Positions 42,101 to 47,953 of a stretch of 64,000 nucleotides of DNA are shown here, piece after piece; the first letter of the stretch is position 1; every line of letters starts with the position of its first letter. Below the pieces are notes generated by a model, which was not told where the DNA came from, made no database searches, and saw only the letters and a program-made list of their open reading frames with translations. The position numbers were made by a program, and so were the translations under genes. The stretch covers positions 1 through 64,000 of the forward strand of contig DATKNR010000093.1 of the NCBI GenBank assembly GCA_035541255.1. Reading direction: 5' to 3'. The DNA comes from JOPF136 sp035541255. GTDB taxonomy: Bacteria > Acidobacteriota > Terriglobia > Acidiferrales > UBA7541.

Positions 42101-42324
42101 GGAAGGAATTGGACGGGATGGAAGCCAATTTCCATGCCACGGCCGATAAAGCCATGGAGGTTGCCAACCCGGAATTGGAAAAGAAGAAGCTGCCCGGCCT
42201 GAAGCTGCTGACCGAAGACGAATGGAGGAAAAAAGGGCAGGATCAGGGGAGTTCCGGGATGCTCTTGGAAGCGGACCGGGAGGGGGAGTTCCCACAAGTA
42301 TTGTGTTTTCTTATGGTTAGATAG
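39106..42324 (+). CDS. Large exported VPS10/BNR-repeat protein
   Basis: This 1072-residue protein has a signal peptide (VWSAWSLAAGLALACALLGATALAG). At least eleven Asp-box (BNR) motifs follow, for example KSENGGLTF, KTTDGGDNW, RTKDGGKTW, RSTDGGDTW, RSDDLGENW, VSDDGGKTF, VTRDGGKTW and RTRDFGKTW. They build one or two large beta-propellers over about residues 30-740, as in sortilin/VPS10 domains. The last 300 residues are alpha/beta and end in helices (HIAFVVDAVGDLSAQASNRAEK, LRKELDGMEANFHATADKAME). Such proteins are often labelled glycosyl hydrolases, but no sialidase active-site residues are recognised. AGGGGG precedes the ATG at 39106. An earlier in-frame start is unlike a signal peptide. 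The final residues LLEADREGEFPQVLCFLMVR look atypical and could result from a late frameshift. Confidence 0.85.
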   Translation: MNTLGRNARVWSAWSLAAGLALACALLGATALAGPAADSVKVDSDTFGGLSARAIGPAVMGGRIAAIDAYSGDKVTVYVGAAGGGVWKSENGGLTFKPVFDDNVQSIGAIRIDPSHPATVWVGTGEGWVRNSVSVGKGVYKTTDGGDNWQFMGLADTEHISRILVNPKDDNIVYVCALGHLWNSNEERGVFRTKDGGKTWKKILYVNADTGCADIAADWQNPDILYAGLWQVRRYPYKFVSGGPGSGLYRSTDGGDTWKPIRKGLPEGELGRIGIATAPSRPSTIYAVVEAKETALYRSDDLGENWTKMNTSFNVQGRPFYFAYLVVDPNDFLRVYKPGYALSVSDDGGKTFSMIGGSYHGDLHALWVDPKDSYHLLLGTDGGVYSSSDRGAHWRMLAALPVSQYYHVTYDMQDPYNVYGGLQDNGTWMGPSKHTDGIPNRAWRNLAFGDGFAAQVDQVDSDYVYVEFQGGHVFRNRMSNGESKNIRPFAKPGEPELRFNWNTPLLTSRSGKTGALYIGSQYLFRSTDRGDSWARISPDLTTNNPEKQKQEESGGLTRDNTDAEKHCTIFAISESPKNPNVIWVGTDDGNLQVTRDGGKTWTNVTKNLPGVPADTWVSSVEAGHYDEGTAFASLDGHQTGDMKTYLVRTRDFGKTWESLATPDITGYAHVIREDVVNPNLLFAGTETGLYISVDGGKDWGHFTGGMPKSLSIRDLSIQPREGDLLMATHGRGIYILDDLTPLRALTAEVLEKDFAILPSRNAVEGLFEFEQRSDGDGEFTGDSGRTVARIAYYLKKRMLVGEFRAAVYDEKGNLLENLSTTRRKGINIAEWSMRMKSPKAPPATSLVPDPYTFLGPYLPEGTYTIKFTRGKESASAQIHVVADPRGRHTAAERAEQYKTVVEAYHLVEHIAFVVDAVGDLSAQASNRAEKLATDDPLRKNLESLRDSLAGIQKKLAATKEGGYTGEIELREKILEVYGGINGYSGKPTDSQVSQLAALRKELDGMEANFHATADKAMEVANPELEKKKLPGLKLLTEDEWRKKGQDQGSSGMLLEADREGEFPQVLCFLMVR

Positions 42325-42405
42325 CAGGTGCCGATCCGAATGGGAGCAGGGGGACGAATGTTACAATTCCACACCCTCCCCTACGTCTTGTGGATTTCCC
42401 CGCGG

Positions 42406-42434
42406 TTGACCACCGCATCCCCGCAGGCTATAAA
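42406..42434 (+). promoter_or_regulatory. Strong sigma-70-type promoter of the hemerythrin gene
   Basis: TTGACC (42406-42411), 17-base spacer, TATAAA (42429-42434). Each element matches consensus at five of six positions. Transcription should start near 42441 and leave a leader of about 93 bases before the ATG at 42534. Confidence 0.7.
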
Positions 42435-42533
42435 GGTGGTGCCGGGGCGCCCTCTGAAACGCTGGGAGCCCTTCCCGTTGTAAAAGCTCCGGATTCATAG
42501 CTGTCTATTGATTCGCTTCTTGGGGGACGAGAG

Positions 42534-43094
42534 ATGACCGACTCATCGGGTATCGAAGTCCTGCTCATCGAACATCGAGCCATCCTGCGCATGCTGGATG
42601 TAACGCGGGAACTGGCGCATTTGCTCGAGGCGGGGGCGGACGTGCCTGCCGACATGCTGGACTCGGTGGCGGAATTCATGCGGGTGTTCGGGAACGAGCA
42701 CCTGCGCAAAGAAGAGGACTACGTTTTCCCCGCGCTCGGGAAGCGAAACAAGTCGCTCGATGGGATGGCCATCGAGACGCTGCAGCGCGACCACGACCGC
42801 GTGCGCCTGCTGCTGGAAAAAATGTCTGCCGCCGCGACCGCGTATCGCGAACACCGGCCGAAGGCCGACCGCAACTGGGGCCGCTTTGCCGCTGAATACG
42901 CGGCCGTCCTGCGGCGACACATTGACCGTGAGGAAGAGATTTTCTATCCCGCCGCCGCCCAGCTTCTTTCCGAGGACCAGCATCGGGAATTGGCCGAATC
43001 TCTGCGCCGGCGCGCCGAAGAATCCCTGCCGCAGGGACACAGCCGCCGGTTCAGCGAGATGGCGGATACGATGGCGGCGGAGATCCTGGTCTGA
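42534..43094 (+). CDS. Hemerythrin-like cation-binding protein
   Basis: This 186-residue four-helix protein has a complete set of hemerythrin-like iron ligands: H14 (LIEHRAI), H56 and E60 (GNEHLRKEE), H87 (RDHDRV), and H129 and E133 (RRHIDREEE). Proteins of this type hold a di-iron centre and bind oxygen, sense oxygen or NO, or store iron. There is no signal peptide, so it acts in the cytosol. GGGGGACGAGAG lies just before the ATG, and a near-consensus promoter lies upstream. That promoter suggests strong constitutive expression. The gene is convergent with the dipeptidase gene, with a 42-bp gap. Confidence 0.88.
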   Translation: MTDSSGIEVLLIEHRAILRMLDVTRELAHLLEAGADVPADMLDSVAEFMRVFGNEHLRKEEDYVFPALGKRNKSLDGMAIETLQRDHDRVRLLLEKMSAAATAYREHRPKADRNWGRFAAEYAAVLRRHIDREEEIFYPAAAQLLSEDQHRELAESLRRRAEESLPQGHSRRFSEMADTMAAEILV

Positions 43095-43136
43095 AGCTCG
43101 CTAGCCCCTCCGCAGTCGTTCGCTCGCAGGCCAGGA

Positions 43137-44267
43137 TTATTGAGGGCTGATCGGAAGCCAGATCTCGGAGAAGGCCCGCTCGAAGTTCTTGCCCAGCACC
43201 TTTTCGATCACCACGGCCGAATAACCCATCTTCTGCAGCCCGTCTGCGATGATTTCCAGGCGATTCGTCACGTTGAGGTCCGGGGAATACGGTGGCCGGT
43301 CCTCTTCGGGTGCCGCGATTCCCAGTTTTTTTCGCTGGGCCATATCGTCCGCAAATCGTTTTTTCATTTCCGGGCTGTCGGGAAATGAGTTCATGCCGTT
43401 GTCCGTGCCGATGCCCACGTGATCTTCACCGGCCACCTTCAGCGCATGATCCAGATGCGCCAGGACGTGCTCCCGCGCGGGAGAAATCGGGCTGGCCACC
43501 AGATAGGGCATGAAGTAAATGCCCATCACGCCGCCACGCCCGGCCATGGCTTTAATCTCGGCGTCCTGTTTGTTCCGGGGGTGCGGGTGGACGGCGGCGC
43601 ACCCGGCATGCGTAATGAGCGCAGGCTTCTTCGAGGCCTCAATTCCGTCCGCGGTGGTGCGCTGGCCACAGTGGGAAAGATCCACGGCGATGCCCAGCTC
43701 GTTCATCCGCGCCACCGCCTGGCGGCCCAGGGGCGTAAGCCCGCGGTTTTCCGGCTCGAGGCATCCGTCTCCGAATGTCCCGCGGCGGTTGTAGGTGAGC
43801 TGCATGATCAGCACGTCGAGCTGGCGATACGTTTGCAGCTTGTCCATGCTGGATTCAATCGGCCCCGGGTCCTGAAAACCCAGAATGAAGCCGATCCCTT
43901 TGTTCTCGAGCGCCCACGAGATGTCCGCGGTGCCACGCACGATACGGAAATGCGCGGCATCGCTCTCCGCGAGTTTTCGCGCGAACTGAATTTTCTCCAT
44001 CGTCCCCGCGGGCAGGCGGTCGGAAACCGTCCAGTTGAAGGCAGTCACCCCGGAATCCAGGCACTGGCGCAGGACGGCGGGCGGCAAGGGAACGTCGGCG
44101 GAATTGATGCCACCGCATCCATCGATCACCAGGAGTTTGCGAGAGGTCATGTCCCACGGGCGGGGTGCCTCGCTCGCAGCCGCGGCATCCGGCGCCAGAG
44201 CCAGGGGGCCGAATTTCAACGCCGCAGCGGCAGTGGCGGAGTGGAGAAGAAATCTGCGCCGGTTCAT
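43137..44267 (-). CDS. M19 (renal dipeptidase-like) protein with degenerate metal site
   Basis: This 376-residue protein has a twin-arginine-like signal (MNRRRFLLHSATAAAALKF), so it may be exported folded. The fold matches membrane dipeptidase (M19). Conserved histidines are present in DLSHCG (H199) and LITHAGC (H220), and the aspartate in GIGTDNGMN (D289). The N-terminal ligand motif is usually VIDGHND. Here it reads VIDGCGG, so H and D are replaced by C51 and G53, and the bridging glutamate region reads GFQDPG instead of an EGG-type motif. Classical two-zinc catalysis is therefore unlikely. One metal might still bind. AAGGAG precedes the ATG. It lies 94 bp downstream of the histidine kinase gene, on the same strand. 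Confidence 0.8.
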   Translation of the reverse strand: MNRRRFLLHSATAAAALKFGPLALAPDAAAASEAPRPWDMTSRKLLVIDGCGGINSADVPLPPAVLRQCLDSGVTAFNWTVSDRLPAGTMEKIQFARKLAESDAAHFRIVRGTADISWALENKGIGFILGFQDPGPIESSMDKLQTYRQLDVLIMQLTYNRRGTFGDGCLEPENRGLTPLGRQAVARMNELGIAVDLSHCGQRTTADGIEASKKPALITHAGCAAVHPHPRNKQDAEIKAMAGRGGVMGIYFMPYLVASPISPAREHVLAHLDHALKVAGEDHVGIGTDNGMNSFPDSPEMKKRFADDMAQRKKLGIAAPEEDRPPYSPDLNVTNRLEIIADGLQKMGYSAVVIEKVLGKNFERAFSEIWLPISPQ

Positions 44268-44361
44268 TCGAGATGTGCTCCTTGCGGTGCAGGGATAGAA
44301 GCTGGCGGACGTATTTTACGCGTACTTTCCTGCCGCGTCGCCAGCGAATCCGGCCGCGCGA

Positions 44362-45675
44362 TTAGAGGGGCAATCGCAGGCGAGCCACGCAGCCGTGCGC
44401 ATCGGTCCGGTTTTCCAATGTCAGGGAGCCGTTGTGCGCTTCCGCGATCTGCCGGCAGAGGACCAGCCCGATGCCGGAGCCTCCCGGCTTGGTAGTGAAG
44501 AAGGGGACGAACAGGTTCGCCGTGTTCGAAAGGCCCGGCCCCTCGTCCTGGACGTCCACTTCGACGAAGCCGGTGTCTTTCCGCCAGGAGACGCGCACGC
44601 CTCCGTGATTCTCGGCCGAGGCATCCACGGCGTTCTTGACGAGGTTGATGAGCAACTGGTCGAGCTGGTCTGCGTCCGCCTCGATGGTCAGTTCCGGCCC
44701 GGATTGGACCTCGAGAGGGACCCGGGATTCGAGCTGGGTGACGCGGCGCACCCAATCGCCGACGGCAACGGGCTTCAGCGTAGGCGACGGCAGGCGCGCG
44801 AGCTTCGCATAAGCGCTGGTGAACCGGCCGAGCGCTTCGACGCGCCCGCTGATGACTTCCAGGCCGCGCTGCGTATCGTCGCGCCAATCCGCCGGAAGAG
44901 CCTCGCGCGAGAGCAGCGTCGCCAGGCTGTCCGCAATGGATTTCACCGGCGCCAGCGAGTTGTTCAGCTCGTGACCGAGCACGCGGATCAGGCGCTGCCA
45001 GGCCAGGCGTTCCTCCTCGCGCAGCGTGCGACTCAAGTCCGTGAGCACCAGCAGGTGATGGGGCACGCCCTCTTCGCGAATCGTGCTCCGGCGGAGCTGG
45101 AAGCGGCCGGCGCCGCCGGGGAACGACATTTCAATGGTTCGCAGGGTCTCGCCCTCGAAGCATTTTTCCAGATGCAATTCGGCAGCGGTTTTTCCGCGCA
45201 GGTGCTCGGCATCCTGGCCCAGCACGCGCTCGCCGGCGCGGTTCACCAGGCGAAGCTGCTTTTCCGGATCGAAGGCGAACACCGCCACGTCAATCTCTTC
45301 CATCACTTTGCCGAGCAGCGCCGTGGCCTCCACCGCTCCCAGCCGCTGCTGCCGGAGCGTGGTGGCCAGCATGTTGACTTCGGAGATGAGCTGGCCCAGC
45401 GCGTCGTCGCTGGTTTCGCCCCGGGCGCGGATGGAAAAGTCGCCTTCGCGCAGGGCCGAAAGCAGGTTGGCCAGTGTGCGCAACGGAAAGACAACGCGCG
45501 AGCGCAGGGCAAACGCCAGCGCCAGCCAGAGCAACAGGAGGGCGAACGTGAGGGTCCACTGGAACTTGGCGGCCATCGTGCTGCGCCACAACAGCACCAG
45601 CGCCGCCGCCGTGCCGGGCAGCCCGATCATCAGCGCCAGCAACATCACCTGGCGTTCGTGGCTTGCGGGTTTCAC
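44362..45675 (-). CDS. NtrY-like sensor histidine kinase
   Basis: This 437-residue membrane kinase has two N-terminal helices (about 11-30 and 40-57) joined by a very short periplasmic loop, so a large external ligand is unlikely. A HAMP segment (about 58-110) and a PAS domain (about 122-215) follow. The phospho-acceptor histidine is in LIRVLGHELNNSLAPVKSI (H235). The ATPase core shows LINLVKNAVDAS (N box), DEGPGLS (G1) and GSGIGLVLCRQIAEAHNG (G2). The GTG start overlaps the TGA of the response-regulator gene by four bases, so the two are translationally coupled. It should phosphorylate the adjacent NtrC-type regulator. Confidence 0.92.
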   Translation of the reverse strand: MKPASHERQVMLLALMIGLPGTAAALVLLWRSTMAAKFQWTLTFALLLLWLALAFALRSRVVFPLRTLANLLSALREGDFSIRARGETSDDALGQLISEVNMLATTLRQQRLGAVEATALLGKVMEEIDVAVFAFDPEKQLRLVNRAGERVLGQDAEHLRGKTAAELHLEKCFEGETLRTIEMSFPGGAGRFQLRRSTIREEGVPHHLLVLTDLSRTLREEERLAWQRLIRVLGHELNNSLAPVKSIADSLATLLSREALPADWRDDTQRGLEVISGRVEALGRFTSAYAKLARLPSPTLKPVAVGDWVRRVTQLESRVPLEVQSGPELTIEADADQLDQLLINLVKNAVDASAENHGGVRVSWRKDTGFVEVDVQDEGPGLSNTANLFVPFFTTKPGGSGIGLVLCRQIAEAHNGSLTLENRTDAHGCVARLRLPL

Positions 45676-47051
45676 AGGCCGTACTTCTGGAGCCGGCGGT
45701 AGAGGCCGCTCCGGCTCAGGCCGAGCGCCGTCGCCGCCTGGCTCACGTTGCCGCTGAAGCGCGCCAGTGCCTTCTGGATGAGCACGCGCTCCACCTCTTC
45801 CAGGCTCATTTCTTCCAGCCGCGGACTTGCGCCCGATGCGGATGCGGCGCGAAGCCCCAGCTGGCTGGCATGCACCGCTTCCTCCTGCGCCAGCAGCACG
45901 GCGCGCTCCACGGTGTGATCCAGCTCGCGGACATTTCCCGGCCAGGAGTGTTCGAGGAGGGCCTGGAGCGCCGCGGCGTCGAAATTCTTCACGGGCTTGC
46001 CGTAACGTCCCGCGTATCGGGTGAGGAAGTGCATGGCCAGGAGCGGGATGTCTTCCTTCCGCTCGCGCAACGGCGGAACGTGGATTTCGATCGTGTTGAG
46101 GCGGTAGAGCAGATCCTCGCGGAAGCGCCCGGCGGCGACTTCCACGGCCACGTCCGCATTGGTGGCGGAGAGGACGCGCGCGTTGACCCTCACCGTGCGC
46201 GAAGAGCCCACTCGTTCCATTTCGCCCGTTTCGAGCACGCGCAACAGCTTGGCTTGCAGGTTCAGCGGCACGTTGGCGATTTCGTCCAGGAAAAGCGTGC
46301 TGCCGTCCGCCAGCTCGAAGCGTCCGGCGCGGTCCACCTTCGCGTCGGTAAACGCGCCGCGCACGTGGCCGAAGAGCTCGCTTTCAAAGACGCCTTCGGA
46401 AAGGCCGCCGGCATTCACCGTGACCATGGCTCGCGAGGCGCGCGGCGAAAGGGCGTGGAGGGTGCGCGCAATCACCTCTTTGCCCGAGCCGTGTTCGCCG
46501 GTAATCAGCACGTTCGCTTCAGACGGGCCCACCTGCGCCACCAGGTCCATTACCGGCCGCATGGCGGGCGACTCCGCAATCAGCGTGGGCCGTCCCTCCG
46601 TACGAAGCAGCTGGTTCTCCGCTTCCAGCCGGCGGCTCTCGCGGAGCGCGCGGCGAAGCTCGATTTGGGTGCGAAGGATGGCCAGCAGCCGCGCGTTGTC
46701 CCAGGGCTTCTGCACAAAGTCCCGCGCGCCGCGGCGCATGGCTTCCACGGCCACCTGGACGCTGCCCCACGCAGTCATCACGATCACGGGCAGCGCGCTG
46801 TCCGTGGCCTGGATTCGGGAGAGGAGGTCCAGGCCTTCCTGGCCGGAGGTGGTGTCCCGGGTGTAGTTCAGGTCCATCAGGATGGCGTCGTATTCGCGCG
46901 TATCCAGCGCCGTCACGACGGCATTGGGCGAGGCCACGCTGTCCGATTCCATTCCTTCGCCTTTCAGCAGCAGGCGAAGCGCTTCGCGCACGTCTGCCTG
47001 GTCGTCGGCGACGAGCACGCGGGGAGCGGGGCTTGAGGAAGCGCGTTGCAT
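45672..47051 (-). CDS. Sigma-54-dependent NtrC-family response regulator
   Basis: This 459-residue transcription activator has a receiver domain with phospho-acceptor D60 (AILMDLNYT) and the conserved MTAWGS and VQKPW. The AAA+ domain has Walker A GEHGSGKE (185-192), Walker B TLFLDEI (252-258) and the sigma-54 contact loop, which reads GAFTDA (232-237) rather than the usual GAFTGA. The C-terminal Fis-type helix-turn-helix is VSQAATALGLSRSGLYRRLQKYGL. It drives sigma-54 promoters. The ABC transporter ATPase gene lies 143 bp upstream on the same strand, so the permease array is a natural candidate target. No TGGCAC-N5-TTGC site was seen in the cluster's internal gaps. Confidence 0.93.
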   Translation of the reverse strand: MQRASSSPAPRVLVADDQADVREALRLLLKGEGMESDSVASPNAVVTALDTREYDAILMDLNYTRDTTSGQEGLDLLSRIQATDSALPVIVMTAWGSVQVAVEAMRRGARDFVQKPWDNARLLAILRTQIELRRALRESRRLEAENQLLRTEGRPTLIAESPAMRPVMDLVAQVGPSEANVLITGEHGSGKEVIARTLHALSPRASRAMVTVNAGGLSEGVFESELFGHVRGAFTDAKVDRAGRFELADGSTLFLDEIANVPLNLQAKLLRVLETGEMERVGSSRTVRVNARVLSATNADVAVEVAAGRFREDLLYRLNTIEIHVPPLRERKEDIPLLAMHFLTRYAGRYGKPVKNFDAAALQALLEHSWPGNVRELDHTVERAVLLAQEEAVHASQLGLRAASASGASPRLEEMSLEEVERVLIQKALARFSGNVSQAATALGLSRSGLYRRLQKYGL

Positions 47052-47194
47052 GCGGGCGTTAGTCTATCCCTGCCGGAACGGAAGAACGGCGGAAAAACGA
47101 AGCCGGAAACCGGGAAACCAGCGAACGGCATCGCCGGGACCGGCAGCTCTCGGCTTCGCAAGAGAGAGGCACATGGGAAGGCTCGGCGGCACGA

Positions 47195-47890
47195 TCAGGC
47201 CTCGCGCGCCACTCCCTTCTTTTCTTCGAGTGGCACAATCCATCCGTCGAGCAACTGGATGACGCGGTCGCCGTAGGCAGCCCAATTTTCGTTGTGGGTC
47301 ACCTGAATGATCGTGGTTCCCTGGCGGTTCAGGTCCTTCAGCATGTCCATGATCATCTTGCCCTGGCTGGAATGCAGGCTGCCGGTGGGTTCGTCCGCCA
47401 GAATCAATTTCGGGTTGCCGATCACGGCGCGCGCCACCGCCACCAGTTGCTGCTGCCCGCCAGAAAGCTGGCTGGGGTACAAATCCTTCTTCCCCACGAT
47501 CTGAAAGCGGTCCAGAGTGTCCGCGACGATGGATTGCCGCTCGGCTTTCTTCAGGTCGCGATAAGAAAGCGGCAGGTCCAGGTTTTCCGCCACGGTCAGA
47601 TCGTCCAGCAGGTGATATTGCTGGAATACAAAACCGATGAACCGTTTGTGCAGCTCGACGCGCTGCTGCGGCTTCATCTTGTGCACTGAGTATTCCAGGA
47701 AGTTGTATTCGCCTTCCCAGGCGCTGTCCAGCATGCCCAGGATGGCCATCAGCGTGGATTTGCCGGCGCCGGAAGGTCCCATGATGGTGATGAATTCGCC
47801 TTCGCGGATACCCAGATCGATCCGCCGGAGCACCCACGTGCGCCCCGCTCCCACGGGGTAGGATTTTTCCACTCCTTTCATCTCGATCAT
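47195..47890 (-). CDS. ABC transporter ATPase, MacB/LolD type
   Basis: This 231-residue cytosolic ATPase powers FtsX/MacB-type permeases. Walker A is GPSGAGKST (38-46), the Q-loop is FVFQQYHLLDDLTV (about 87-100), the signature is LSGGQQQ (142-148), Walker B is LILADEP (162-168) and the switch histidine is in VTHNEN (H199). YHLLDDLTVAENLDLPL is typical of MacB/LolD ATPases. AAGGAG precedes the ATG. It is the last gene of a tight array of seven ADOP permease genes, 63 bp after the nearest. It is the only ATPase gene seen in the window and may serve several permeases. Final residues end EEKKGVAREA. Confidence 0.93.
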   Translation of the reverse strand: MIEMKGVEKSYPVGAGRTWVLRRIDLGIREGEFITIMGPSGAGKSTLMAILGMLDSAWEGEYNFLEYSVHKMKPQQRVELHKRFIGFVFQQYHLLDDLTVAENLDLPLSYRDLKKAERQSIVADTLDRFQIVGKKDLYPSQLSGGQQQLVAVARAVIGNPKLILADEPTGSLHSSQGKMIMDMLKDLNRQGTTIIQVTHNENWAAYGDRVIQLLDGWIVPLEEKKGVAREA

Positions 47891-47953
47891 CGTTGCTCCT
47901 TGAGCTGCTGCCGCATCCGCGGCTAACGTGGCCAGTGGTCGCTTGCCTCGGCA

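Noticed and set aside
47091..47115. A small CCGG-TTT-CCGG hairpin followed by a T-run on the minus strand, after the ATPase gene
   Set aside because: The stem has only four pairs, and five bases separate it from the T-run, so termination is doubtful. Read-through into the regulator gene remains possible.
47891..47953. Possible sigma-54 promoter in the gap before the ATPase gene
   Set aside because: No TGGCAC-N5-TTGC arrangement is present on the minus strand. Only scattered partial matches occur.
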